64,000 nucleotides of DNA from Amaricoccus macauensis_A (GTDB lineage: Bacteria > Pseudomonadota > Alphaproteobacteria > Rhodobacterales > Rhodobacteraceae), in assembly GCF_049800915.1 (NCBI RefSeq), contig NZ_JBNAFY010000009.1, positions 1-64,000 on the forward strand, written 5' to 3'. Numbering within the stretch: the stretch's first letter is position 1; every line of letters starts with the position of its first letter. The notes beneath the pieces were generated by a model, which did not search any database, was not told the DNA's origin, and saw only the letters and a program-made list of their open reading frames with translations. This document shows, in pieces, positions 50,562-60,068 of this stretch. Made by a program: the position numbers and the translations under genes.

Positions 50562-52892
50562 TCAGAAATCGGTCCAGTCCTCGTCGTCCAGCGCCAGCGC
50601 GGATGAACCCTGAACCTGGGGTTTCGGCGCCGCCGGAGCGGTCGAGAGGCGGGTCGTGCGCGGAGTGATGGACGACACGATCGGTACGGGTGCCTGAGAT
50701 CTCGTGGAGAACTGCGAGACCAGCCCCGCCAGTGCCTGAGCTTCCCCGTTCATCACATGCGCCGAGGAGGTCGATCTCTCGACCATTTCCGCGTTTTCCT
50801 GGGTGACGTGGTCGAGCTGGTTCACGGCGGCATTGATCTCTGCAAGACCCTGGGACTGCTCGCGGGAGGAACGGGCCATTTCGGATACCATGTTTGTCAT
50901 GGTGACGACGGATTCCAGGATGGAACTGAGCGATGCTCCGGTCCGGCGCACGAGATCGACACCGTGTTTCACCTGTTGCGAGCTGTTCGAGATCAATTCG
51001 GTGATTTCCTTTGCCGCCTCGGATGAGCGCTGCGCCAGGGCACGAACCTCTGCGGCGACGACGGCGAAGCCGCGGCCGGCTTCACCTGCACGCGCAGCTT
51101 CGACACCGGCATTGAGGGCGAGCAGGTTTGTCTGGAAGGCGATTTCCTCGATAACCCCGATGATCTGGCCGATCTGTTTTGAAGAGGCCTCGATTTCGCC
51201 CATGGCCGCAACGGCCTCACCGACAACCGAGCCTCCGGCCTCTGCGCGGCCACGGGTTGCCTCGACCTCGGAATTGGCACGCTCGGCGTTCTCGCTCGCG
51301 GCTCTGACGCTCGACGTCAGTTCCTCGAGCGATGCGGCGGTTTCTTCCAGCGCCGCCGCCTGGTTCTCGGTGCGTTCCGACAGCGCGTCCGCCGAGAGCG
51401 CGATCTGGTCCGAGCTGGTTCCGATTGTCTGGGAGGCCGTGGTGACGGCGGCGATGACATCTTCGAGTGTCTGCATGGCGCGGTTGAAGTCGCTGCGGAT
51501 GCGATCGTTCTCCGCGCAGAAATGTGTCTCTATGCGGGTGGTAAGATCGCCGCGTGATACGGACGACAGCGCGGTGGTGAGGCTTTCCACGATCTTCGCC
51601 CGCTCACCGCGCTGCGCCTGCTGTTCCGCCTCGAGAAGGTGGCGGCGTTCTTCCTCCACGGTGATGTCGGCGGCAATCTTGACGACCCGCTCGACCTTGC
51701 TGTCCTTCCCGCGGATCGGCGTGTAGGCGCCCCGGAGATAGACGGCGCGGCCGCCCTTTCCAACGCGCTCGAAAACACCGGCCACATCGGCACTGCCTTT
51801 TCCGAGATTGCACCACATATCCCGATATTCGGCGCTCTCGGCGAATTCCTTCGTGGTGAACATAGAATGGTGCTGGCCGATCACTTCATCCGGCGCATAT
51901 CCCATCACGTCGAAGAAGACGTCGTTGGCCTCAAGTATATTGCCAGCGGGATCGAATTCGATGATCCCCTGCCGTGCGCCAATTCCCTCGACGATCGCCG
52001 ATTGCCGGGCGTTCTTCTTGGCGAGAGCTCGGCGCTCCTCTTCTCTTTCGGTGGCATCGTCGACGATCAGAACAACGCGTTCGAGCTTGCTGTTGTCCCC
52101 CATCACCGGGTTGTAGGACCCTTGGACATAGAAGATCCTGTTTTCCTTGCCGAAACCCTTGAACACTCCGGAAATAGCTTGGCCGTTTTCGAGTTTTTCC
52201 CAGAACTCCTGATATTCCGGGGAACCGGCGGTGCTGTCCTCGATGAAGATCCGATGCGGTTGGCCGATCAGTTCATTGAGGGTATAGCCGGTAAGGTGCT
52301 GGATATTGGTGTTGGCGCGGATCACCACCTGCGAAGCGTCGAACTCGATGATTCCCTGACTTTGCCCGATTGCCGAGATCGTGTCCCTCTGTCGCTTCAC
52401 TTCCGCGTCGCGTTTCTGGAGGCTGTCTCGCAGTTCGGCAAACGAACGCGCCATCGACCCGATCTCGTCTCCGCGGGTGAGCACCGGCACCTGCATATCG
52501 TAGCGCTCCTCACGCACATGGGCCATTGCGTCACTGAGCGCCGCGAGGGGGCGGGTGATATAGCGCGCCGCCGCAACGGCGACTGCGGCGACAAGCAGGA
52601 CCGAAATCAGAAGGTCATCCCAGATACGGGCTAGCTGCGCGAGGCCGCTTCTGATGGTCGGGTTTTCCACTTCGCTCCGCGGATTTTGGCTTGCGTTCGA
52701 AGTGGGGTTTTCGAGAGACTGGACCTGAAGGTTGCGGATAGCCTCAAGCTGCTGTTGTGCTTCGGTCTGCAGGATTGCCTGCGTATCCCTGACCACAAGA
52801 AGCCCGGCGATCAGTGCGGATGCGCCTGCGAGACTGACGATAAGGACCGGCAGGACGAATGCGATCTTCAGGTTCTTGAGCAGGCTCATCAC
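50562..52892 (-). CDS. Methyl-accepting chemotaxis protein with two PAS domains
   Basis: A 776-residue chemoreceptor. An N-terminal helix (about 10-30), a short ~60-residue periplasmic loop, and a second helix (about 92-112) are followed by HAMP (113-165), PAS 1 (about 170-290, QSQGIIEFDASQVVIRANTN), PAS 2 (about 300-415, ARQGIIEFDPAGNILEAND), a second HAMP-like part and the MCP signalling hairpin. The hairpin tip IAFQTNLLALNAGVEAARAGEAGRGFAVVAAEVR is perfect. The C-terminal DDEDWTDF resembles the CheR/CheB-tethering pentapeptide. Redox or ligand sensing through PAS is likely. Confidence 0.92.
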   Translation of the reverse strand: MMSLLKNLKIAFVLPVLIVSLAGASALIAGLLVVRDTQAILQTEAQQQLEAIRNLQVQSLENPTSNASQNPRSEVENPTIRSGLAQLARIWDDLLISVLLVAAVAVAAARYITRPLAALSDAMAHVREERYDMQVPVLTRGDEIGSMARSFAELRDSLQKRDAEVKRQRDTISAIGQSQGIIEFDASQVVIRANTNIQHLTGYTLNELIGQPHRIFIEDSTAGSPEYQEFWEKLENGQAISGVFKGFGKENRIFYVQGSYNPVMGDNSKLERVVLIVDDATEREEERRALAKKNARQSAIVEGIGARQGIIEFDPAGNILEANDVFFDVMGYAPDEVIGQHHSMFTTKEFAESAEYRDMWCNLGKGSADVAGVFERVGKGGRAVYLRGAYTPIRGKDSKVERVVKIAADITVEEERRHLLEAEQQAQRGERAKIVESLTTALSSVSRGDLTTRIETHFCAENDRIRSDFNRAMQTLEDVIAAVTTASQTIGTSSDQIALSADALSERTENQAAALEETAASLEELTSSVRAASENAERANSEVEATRGRAEAGGSVVGEAVAAMGEIEASSKQIGQIIGVIEEIAFQTNLLALNAGVEAARAGEAGRGFAVVAAEVRALAQRSSEAAKEITELISNSSQQVKHGVDLVRRTGASLSSILESVVTMTNMVSEMARSSREQSQGLAEINAAVNQLDHVTQENAEMVERSTSSAHVMNGEAQALAGLVSQFSTRSQAPVPIVSSITPRTTRLSTAPAAPKPQVQGSSALALDDEDWTDF

Positions 52893-53235
52893 AGATCACG
52901 CAAATCTAACGGGCGGCGTTTTTTGGGAAGAGCAGCTATGGAGACAACGCACACCGCTGCACTTGGCGGAAAATCTGTCCATGATTTCTGATCCCCCGAC
53001 GAGCAGCTTCAAAGCGGTCGAATTTCAGGAAGCCGAGCCATTCCCGAGCTGGCCTTGAATGTTGAATCTCTCAAAAGTGTGAAGGGAGGCTTAATCCTAC
53101 AGTTCAGGTATGGAGTATTTGAAATTGTCTTGTCGCGTTTTCACGGCCTTAAGGTTGATATCCCGCGAGATCGCGTAAATTATATATTTTTCAGTATTTT
53201 GTCTCGCATCCGCATAGGCGCGATGCTTGTCGGGA
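52893..53235. other. Gap between thioesterase and chemoreceptor genes
   Basis: A 343-base stretch downstream of the thioesterase and upstream of the chemoreceptor. It contains an AT-rich part (about 53160-53210) that could hold a terminator or promoter. No gene is supported. No clear stem-loop was seen. Confidence 0.4.
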
Positions 53236-53679
53236 TCAGGCCGGTGCCCGCTGAATCATCAGGTTCTCGTAGTGGCTGCGCAAGGCCTGTGAGATGGGCG
53301 CGGGTTTCCGGGTATGAATATCCATCAAGACCACGACGCTGTCTGCCATGGCTGCGCAGACGCCTGCGCAGTGGATCGATTGCCGCAGTGCGACCGAAGA
53401 GGTTCCTATCCGCATCACGCCTGTGCCGATCTCCGCATCCCCCGGCCAGTGCATTTCGCGGCGGAAGTCGATTGCGAGGCGGACAAGGGCGAATTGCTTG
53501 CCTTCGCCCTCGAGCGTTTCGAGCTGGTCGCGGAAGATTTCCATCCGGCCGGCCTCGCAGAGTGCGGCGAATACGGTGTTGTTGATGTGCCCCTGCCGGT
53601 CTGTATCGCAATAGCGCAACCGCTCGGTCACGCGGGCGGCAAAGGCGTCAAGCGGCAGTTCCGGGATGCGGTCTGACAT
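53236..53679 (-). CDS. Acyl-CoA thioesterase (4HBT hot-dog fold)
   Basis: A 147-residue hot-dog thioesterase of the YbgC/FadM class. The catalytic motif is RYCDTDRQGHINNTVF, with Asp27-x2-Gly30-His31-x-Asn33 as in the family, and the MHWPGDAEIGTGVMRIG strand follows. It likely hydrolyses an acyl- or hydroxybenzoyl-type CoA in the cytoplasm. It sits 25 bases after treY on the same strand and may share the trehalose transcript without a clear functional link. Confidence 0.87.
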   Translation of the reverse strand: MSDRIPELPLDAFAARVTERLRYCDTDRQGHINNTVFAALCEAGRMEIFRDQLETLEGEGKQFALVRLAIDFRREMHWPGDAEIGTGVMRIGTSSVALRQSIHCAGVCAAMADSVVVLMDIHTRKPAPISQALRSHYENLMIQRAPA

Positions 53680-53704
53680 GCGGGGTCACTCAGTTTTCAG
53701 AAGA

Positions 53705-56422
53705 TCAGGTTCGGGCGAGCAGAACGACGATGTCCTGCCCGGTGAGGGTCGGCGCGAGGTCGCCGCGGTCGATCCGACGCTCGTGCAGCACATCCTGGAA
53801 GGCGGGGGCCTGGCTTGCGCCCGCGATCAGGGTGCCGAGATCGGATGCGCTGCTTCGCGGCGGCAGACTGACGGCAACGATCAGTTCCTCTTTGCCATGG
53901 ACGCGCCGGAAGGCGGCGATCCGGCTGCCGGCGTCTTCCGGTTCAGCTATGGGTCGATAGCTTCCACGGGCAAACAGCTCGGGGAATTCGCGGCGGAGAC
54001 GGAGGAGGTTTCGGGTCACGTGCAGCTTGCCATGCCCGGACGGGTTCGCGAATTGCTCCGGCGGGTCGGCCTTCAGCAGGCGCTCGCAAAGGTCGAAATC
54101 GACCGGGCGGCGATTATCGGGGTCGACGAGGCTCTGCTCCCAGAGCTCCGCGCCACGATAGATGTCGGGCACGCCGGGAACCGTGAGTTTCAGAACCGTC
54201 TGGGCTTCACTCAGGAAGGTGGCATCGGGGAAGAGCCGGGCTTCGAACGTGCGGAAGGCGGGCAGGAACCGGTTCGCGGGATCGGCGGACACGGCGCGGT
54301 CGATGAACGCACAGAGCGCCTCCTCGTAGGCATCACTTCCCTGGATCCAGCGGGTGTTGACCGAAGCCTCTCGAACCGATTTCAGCATGGCATCGGTCAC
54401 GCGACCGCGCAGTTCCTCCAACTGATCGGCAGAGATCCGGATATCGCGGCGCCACTGGCCGGGCCATGCGCCAAGAAGCAGCTGATAGAAGAAGTATTCC
54501 TCGTTCGGGTCCAGTGGCGCTCTCGGATCATGCAGCAGTTCATGCCACTCTGCGATGGCGCGTTCCCAGGTGTCGCGATGATAACTGAGCGCGGCGATCT
54601 TCGTGCGGGCGTCCTCGCCGCGCTTGGTGTCGTGGGTGGATGTCGTCAGCATGGCGCGCGGTTCGCGTTCGAGACGCTTTGCATTCGCGGCATGGAAGGC
54701 ATCGGGCGTGACAAGCGGCGCGCCGGGTTCGCTGCCGACCTCGTTGAGCGCGATCAGGCGGTTGTATCTGTAGAGCGCGGTATCCTCTAGCCCCTTGGCC
54801 ATGACGGGGCCACTGAGCTGCTGGAAGCGGCAAGCGGCGGCAACAATGGCGTTGGCGTCCGAGGGACGGCTCTCTCTGAGGTCCAGCGTGAGGATCGATG
54901 CGATGAAGTCGAATGCGCCCGCTTCCAGGTCCGGAAGCGCCGCGCGGGCCTCGGCAATGGCGGTTTCGATCCGGGGCCGGTCTTCCGGGGGCAGGCCATC
55001 CCTTGCGGCGTAGGTGCGATAGACGCCAAAAGCCGCGATGGTTTCGGCAAGTGCCCGTTCGATCGAATGCCGGCCCAGGTCACGCGTGGACGCATCGGCG
55101 TCCGCAAGGGCGTGAAAGCGACTGGCGAGTGCCTCGAGTTCGGCGGCCATCATCGTCGAAAGGATGGCGCGTTTGCACGCGTGGACGATTGCTTCGGGCT
55201 CTTCGGTTCGGCCCGTGAAATTCTCGTATATTTGGCCGAGATCCTCGCCCGCTGCCGGGTTGACCAGAAGCCCGATCAGCAGGTTGCCGAATTCGTAGCC
55301 GGTGGTGCCGTCGGTTTGCCAGCTTTCGGGAAGTTCCTCATCGGGCGCGAGGATCTTCTCCACCAGCAGATAGAATGGCCGCGCGGCTTTGTCGCGGAGT
55401 CGGAGGGTATATTCCTTCGGGTCCGCGAGCCCGTCGATATGGTCGATGCGGATCCCGTCGATCGCGCCCTGCTCAAGCAGCGAAAGAATGAGGCCATGGA
55501 CCTCGTCGAACACGGACTCGTTCTCGATGCGGATGGCGGCGAGGTCGGACACGGCAAAGAAGCGGCGGTAGTTGATCGCGTCTGCCGCCAGATTGTGCTT
55601 CGCCGCGCGCCAGAACTGTCGGTCGATCAGCTCGAGGAGTGTTTGCCGGCCCGCTTCCTTCTCCGGGTTGTGGCGGGAGACGATGGCTTCGATCCCGCCG
55701 GCAAAGCGGGGATCCTCGGCGTGGGCCGCGACCAGCTTCCGTTTCAGTTCGGTCCAGATCGGCTTGTCCGCGCCGGCCCGGCCCGCGGCGTGGAGGGCTT
55801 GTGCGAGCACGGTGCAACGGGGATCGAGATCAAGGAGGGCCCCGTAGTGCCGGGGGCAGATAGGTAGACGGTGGGTGTCATGCGCCCAGACAGAGAACTC
55901 GCCCTTCTCCGGGTCGAAGGCGAGCCGGAGTCCGCCGCTTTCGAGCACATCCCCGAGGCTTTCGCCAAGGAAGGGAAAAAGCACCTTGCCTGTGAGGCCA
56001 GGATAGGGCGAGGACCAGTCGATGTCGAACCTTGCGGCGTGGGGACTTTCGGGACCCCATTCCATGACCGAGAGCCAGTAGTCGTTGGAAGCGCCGCTGA
56101 TGCCCATGTGGTTCGGCACGAAATCGAGGATTGTGCCGAGGCCATTTTCCTGGAACGCCGCAATCATGGCGCGGAAATCTTCTTCACTGCCGAGCTCGGG
56201 GTTCAATCGGGAATGGTCGGTTCCGTCATATCCGTGATTGCTTCCGGGGCGCGCGGCGAAGATCGGCGAGAGATAGACGTGGCTGACACCGAGGCCGGCC
56301 AGGTATGGCGCGCGCTCTGCGGCGTGCAAGAAACCGAAATCGCCATTCAGTTGAAGGCGATAGGTGGCGCGGGGGAAGGGCCGCTCGTTGGCGCTGGTTT
56401 CCTGGGTCATGAGGTCGCTCAT
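53705..56422 (-). CDS. treY: Maltooligosyltrehalose synthase TreY
   Basis: A 905-residue GH13 isomerase that turns the reducing-end alpha-1,4 linkage of maltooligosaccharides into alpha,alpha-1,1. It opens with the ATYRLQLNGDFGFLHAA pattern. GH13 region I is ILDFVPNHMG, region II DGIRIDHIDGL with the nucleophile Asp, and YLVEKILAPDEELP-like region III, with the TSTHDTKRGEDARTKIAAL block near 650 typical of TreY. It ends with a C-terminal domain. It overlaps malQ by four bases (ATGA) as the last gene of glgX-treZ-malQ-treY. Confidence 0.95.
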   Translation of the reverse strand: MSDLMTQETSANERPFPRATYRLQLNGDFGFLHAAERAPYLAGLGVSHVYLSPIFAARPGSNHGYDGTDHSRLNPELGSEEDFRAMIAAFQENGLGTILDFVPNHMGISGASNDYWLSVMEWGPESPHAARFDIDWSSPYPGLTGKVLFPFLGESLGDVLESGGLRLAFDPEKGEFSVWAHDTHRLPICPRHYGALLDLDPRCTVLAQALHAAGRAGADKPIWTELKRKLVAAHAEDPRFAGGIEAIVSRHNPEKEAGRQTLLELIDRQFWRAAKHNLAADAINYRRFFAVSDLAAIRIENESVFDEVHGLILSLLEQGAIDGIRIDHIDGLADPKEYTLRLRDKAARPFYLLVEKILAPDEELPESWQTDGTTGYEFGNLLIGLLVNPAAGEDLGQIYENFTGRTEEPEAIVHACKRAILSTMMAAELEALASRFHALADADASTRDLGRHSIERALAETIAAFGVYRTYAARDGLPPEDRPRIETAIAEARAALPDLEAGAFDFIASILTLDLRESRPSDANAIVAAACRFQQLSGPVMAKGLEDTALYRYNRLIALNEVGSEPGAPLVTPDAFHAANAKRLEREPRAMLTTSTHDTKRGEDARTKIAALSYHRDTWERAIAEWHELLHDPRAPLDPNEEYFFYQLLLGAWPGQWRRDIRISADQLEELRGRVTDAMLKSVREASVNTRWIQGSDAYEEALCAFIDRAVSADPANRFLPAFRTFEARLFPDATFLSEAQTVLKLTVPGVPDIYRGAELWEQSLVDPDNRRPVDFDLCERLLKADPPEQFANPSGHGKLHVTRNLLRLRREFPELFARGSYRPIAEPEDAGSRIAAFRRVHGKEELIVAVSLPPRSSASDLGTLIAGASQAPAFQDVLHERRIDRGDLAPTLTGQDIVVLLART

Positions 56423-58257
56423 TCGGACTTTCTTGGCCTTTCCGCTGCGAGTGCGCCGGTGATGTCGCGAAACAGCGGGCTTGATGCGAGGGCGTCGATG
56501 CTGATGCCCAGTCGGGGGCGCCAGTTGGGGTATTCGTCGGACGTGCCCGGAAGATTAACTGGTGCGGTTTCTCCAGCGAGATCCTCCAGCCGCGCCGCAA
56601 AGAGCATGGACGGGGCGCGCGCCAGGTGGCGGTGGACGGCCACCACCAGCGCCTCGGGTGCCTCGGAGGATGCGGGCGAAGCACCACTCCAGAGATCGGC
56701 GTCACTGAGTGCCTCCAAGAGCTGATCACGTTCCGCGCCGCGTTCTTGCGCGCGCTCGGCGGCGGCGTCCTCGCTCACGAGGCCGATGCGGGCGGCGAGG
56801 CTCGCATCATCGCCGCGCCACCAGCCCTGGAAGGTCGGCAGGTCATGAGTCGAGATGCCGACAAGTGCTGTGCGCGGATACTCTTCAGGCGGAATGAACC
56901 CCTCTTCCGTGCGTTCGAATAGGAGGATGCGATAGGACAGGATCGCGGCGGCTTCCATGACTTCGCGAAAGCCCGGCGGCACGTTGCCGAGATCCTCGCC
57001 GATCATGATGCAGCCATTTTCCCGGGATGCCTGCGCGAGGGCTGTGAGCATGTCGCCGATCGGGTAGCGCGCGTAGGTCCCATTTGCGGTGTCCGTCCCT
57101 TCCGGAATCAGGAAAAGCTGCCAGAGACCCATGGCGTGGTCGATCCGAAGTGCTCCGGCGCGGCGTGTCGCGTCGGCCATAAGATCGTGGAAGGGGGCGG
57201 CTTTCTGCTCCGCAAGCGAGATCGGCGAGAGCGGCGCGAGGCCCCAGTCCTGGCCCGCGTCGTTGAAGGCATCGGGCGGTGCCCCCACGCGAACCCCTCC
57301 GAGGACGAGACTGTTGTCGGACCAGGTGCTCGATCCGTCGGGGGCTTCACCGACGGCGAAATCCAGATAGAGACCGATGCGCATACCGGCCTTGAAGGCG
57401 GCTTCCCGTGCCGCGGCGAGTTGGCGATCCGCAAGGAACTGGAGCCAGGTATGGAAGGTAATCTTGTGGTGCATGTCTTCGGTGAAGGCGCGCACCGTGT
57501 CGCTTTCGGGGTCCTGCCATGGTTCCGGCCAACCAAGCCAACCTGCCCCATGACCCGTGGCGGTCATCTGTTCTGAGATCGCTTCGAAAACTGCATGACG
57601 GCGCAGGGCTTCGCCACTGCGGTTGCAGAAATTGTGGAATTCCGTATGGCTTTCGCCGTGCCGGGTCCAGATGCGCCAGAGTGCGTCTTTCTTGATCTGG
57701 GCAACGGTGGGGTAGTCGACGAGATCACTTCCGCGCGCTTCCTCAAGCAGTTCAGCATTGCAATCGCCGGGCTTGAAACCTTCGACCGCATCCACCGCTA
57801 TGTAAAGCGGATTGAGAAAGCGCCGGTTGGATGGGGAGAAGGGGCTGCAATGGGCCGGATTCGCAAGGAAGAGGGCGTGCAGGGGGTTGAGGCCGACGAA
57901 ATCGGCACCCGCCGCCCCGGCGATCTTCGCGAACTCCGCGAGGTCGTTGAAATCCCCTATCCCCCAGTTGCGGTCGGAGCGAAGCTGGTAGAGCTGGAGC
58001 GCGATGCCCCAGAGCCGTCCATTGCCATGCAAGGCGTCGGGGAGGTGGCAATGCGTGCCGGGCGGTGCTGCCAGTTCGGGCGCGGCGTCTGCTGGTGGTG
58101 CCGCAGCGAGCGCAGCCTCGGGGTCGCTCGTGTCGACACCAAAGGCGCTCAACAGGGCTTCGAGCGTGGTGTCGGGTGCTGTACGCTCGACACCGTCCAC
58201 GTCTTCGTAGGTATCCGCGATCGCGTAGCGGCGGGCGAGGTCTGCAATTTTGCTCAT
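56419..58257 (-). CDS. malQ: 4-alpha-glucanotransferase MalQ (amylomaltase)
   Basis: A 612-residue GH77 enzyme that disproportionates maltooligosaccharides. Family blocks are LYQLRSDRNWGIGDFNDL, VGLNPLHALFLANPAHCSPFSPSNRRFLNPLYI, the nucleophile block RIDHAMGLWQLFLIP, and the acid block MIGEDLGNVPPGFREVM. The N-terminal extension (about 1-95) carries the small extra domain common to long MalQ. Overlaps with treZ and treY by four bases each. Here it recycles short glucans released during trehalose synthesis so that TreY receives longer substrates. Confidence 0.93.
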   Translation of the reverse strand: MSKIADLARRYAIADTYEDVDGVERTAPDTTLEALLSAFGVDTSDPEAALAAAPPADAAPELAAPPGTHCHLPDALHGNGRLWGIALQLYQLRSDRNWGIGDFNDLAEFAKIAGAAGADFVGLNPLHALFLANPAHCSPFSPSNRRFLNPLYIAVDAVEGFKPGDCNAELLEEARGSDLVDYPTVAQIKKDALWRIWTRHGESHTEFHNFCNRSGEALRRHAVFEAISEQMTATGHGAGWLGWPEPWQDPESDTVRAFTEDMHHKITFHTWLQFLADRQLAAAREAAFKAGMRIGLYLDFAVGEAPDGSSTWSDNSLVLGGVRVGAPPDAFNDAGQDWGLAPLSPISLAEQKAAPFHDLMADATRRAGALRIDHAMGLWQLFLIPEGTDTANGTYARYPIGDMLTALAQASRENGCIMIGEDLGNVPPGFREVMEAAAILSYRILLFERTEEGFIPPEEYPRTALVGISTHDLPTFQGWWRGDDASLAARIGLVSEDAAAERAQERGAERDQLLEALSDADLWSGASPASSEAPEALVVAVHRHLARAPSMLFAARLEDLAGETAPVNLPGTSDEYPNWRPRLGISIDALASSPLFRDITGALAAERPRKSE

Positions 58258-60068
58258 GGCATATGTGCGGTTTCTGTGGCGAAGGCAACACTGAGGCCGG
58301 GCAGTTCACCCGAGAGCCCGGCGCCATTCTCGGCGTGCAGCAAGGACCCGCGAAGCCGGGGGCCCCTGCGGGGCGTCTGGTCGAGATTCGCGCGCATGTG
58401 AAGCATGAGCCGGTCGAGCGCCCACGACACGGCGATCACACCATCCTTCGCGGCGAGCGTGCGGCCCGCGCGTGGCCCGGTGCCCGCGAGACGCGGTACG
58501 ATCACCCTGTGACGTATCTCGAGCAGGGTGCGGTGGAGGGCGAGCCATTCCGATCCCGGGGGTGTGTCGCGGGCCTGCCAGTCGATCTTCGAGGCCTCGA
58601 ACGTCGCAGGATCGTTGGGATCGGGAATGCGTGCGCGCTGCTCGGGGTCCTTGAAGGCCGAGAAGTGCTGGAATTCCTTTCGTCGACCTTCGCGCACGGC
58701 ATCAGCCAGCTCGCCGTGGAAATCGGTGAAGAAGTTGAAGGGACGGGTCTCGCCCCATTCCTCCCCCATGAAGAGCATGGGGATGTGAGGCGATAGCAGC
58801 AGGATGGTCGAGAGCGTTCGCAACATCTGCGGCGAAGCAAGCGAGATGAGGCGCTCTCCCATGGCGCGGTTGCCGGCCTGGTCGTGGTTCTGGAGAAAAT
58901 CCACGAAAGCAAGCGGCGGGAGATGCCGACTGTCGACCCCACGGGGTTCGGGCGATTCGCCGGTTGGTTCGCCCTGGAAGACGAAGCCCTCAGCCAGCGC
59001 ACGCGCGAGTTTGGTCCAGCGGTCCTCGGCAAAATCGGCGTAATAGCCTTCGGTCTCATCCGTGGCGATCACATGGGCGATATTGTGGAAGTCGTCGTTC
59101 CATTCGGCCGAATAGAGCGGAACCTCGCCGTTCGGCCCACGCTCATGCAGCCGCGTGATGTTGCGGTTGTCCTCGGTCGTGAGAAGGATGTGGCGGTCGG
59201 GAAAGGTTGAGCGGATCTTCCGGGCAATCTCGACCAGGATTTCAGGTTCGGACTTGGGATCGCGGACGTTATCGATAGCGTCGAGCCGGAGGCCATCGAA
59301 ATGGTATTCGCCGATCCACATGAGCGCGTTGTCGATGAAGAAGCGGCGCACCTGCGGGCGTGAATAGTCGATGGCCGCGCCCCAGGGCGTATGTCGGCTC
59401 TCGTCGAAGAACTCCCGCGCATAGGCGTGGAGGTAATTTCCGTCCGGACCGAAATGGTTGTAGACCACGTCAAGCAGGACCATGAGCCCGAGCCCATGCG
59501 CGGCGTCCACCAGCGCCTTCAGATCGTCGGGGGTTCCGTAGGCATTGTGGGGCGCGTAGAGCAGGACACCGTCATAGCCCCAGCCGCGATTGCCGGCGAA
59601 CTGCGCGACCGGCATGATCTCGATGACCGTAACACCAAGTTCCGCAAGATGCGGAAGCTTTTCCATCGCCGCCCGATATGTGCCTTCGGGGGTGAATGTG
59701 CCGACATGAAGTTCATAGATCACCGCCTCTTCGAGCGGGCGCCCTCGCCATTCGGTGTTCTGCCACGCAAAGCTCGTCGGATCGCAGACGAGCGAGGGAC
59801 CGTGCACGTCGCCCGCCTGTGCGCGGGCGGCGGGGTCCGGGACGACCTGCCCGTCATCGAGGACGAAGGCATATTCCGAGCCGGGGTTCGCGCCGGGAAT
59901 GTCGAGGGTGAACCAGCCGTCCCCGGCCTCTCGCATCTTCCTGTTCTGGCCGTCGAGGCGCAGCGAAACGCCGCTACGGGATGGCGCCCAGAACCGGAAA
60001 CGGACTTCGTCTTCCCGCAGAACCGTGCCCCAGGAACGCGCCTCGCCGGCGTTGGCGAATGTCATCAT
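58254..60068 (-). CDS. treZ: Maltooligosyltrehalose trehalohydrolase TreZ
   Basis: A 604-residue GH13 enzyme cutting trehalose from maltooligosyltrehalose. The N-terminal carbohydrate-binding E-set (about 10-100, RFRFWAPSRSGVSLRLDG) precedes the barrel with VVYNHFGPDGNYLHAYA (region I), HFDGLRLDAIDNV with the nucleophile Asp (region II), ILLTTEDNRN (region III) and FLQNHDQAGNR (region IV). It is coupled to glgX and malQ by four-base overlaps. With TreY it forms the TreYZ route from glycogen to trehalose. Confidence 0.95.
   Translation of the reverse strand: MMTFANAGEARSWGTVLREDEVRFRFWAPSRSGVSLRLDGQNRKMREAGDGWFTLDIPGANPGSEYAFVLDDGQVVPDPAARAQAGDVHGPSLVCDPTSFAWQNTEWRGRPLEEAVIYELHVGTFTPEGTYRAAMEKLPHLAELGVTVIEIMPVAQFAGNRGWGYDGVLLYAPHNAYGTPDDLKALVDAAHGLGLMVLLDVVYNHFGPDGNYLHAYAREFFDESRHTPWGAAIDYSRPQVRRFFIDNALMWIGEYHFDGLRLDAIDNVRDPKSEPEILVEIARKIRSTFPDRHILLTTEDNRNITRLHERGPNGEVPLYSAEWNDDFHNIAHVIATDETEGYYADFAEDRWTKLARALAEGFVFQGEPTGESPEPRGVDSRHLPPLAFVDFLQNHDQAGNRAMGERLISLASPQMLRTLSTILLLSPHIPMLFMGEEWGETRPFNFFTDFHGELADAVREGRRKEFQHFSAFKDPEQRARIPDPNDPATFEASKIDWQARDTPPGSEWLALHRTLLEIRHRVIVPRLAGTGPRAGRTLAAKDGVIAVSWALDRLMLHMRANLDQTPRRGPRLRGSLLHAENGAGLSGELPGLSVAFATETAHMP

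Noticed and set aside
53666..54790. 374-codon plus-strand frame opposite treY
   Set aside because: Antisense shadow; TreY motifs and operon overlaps support the other strand.
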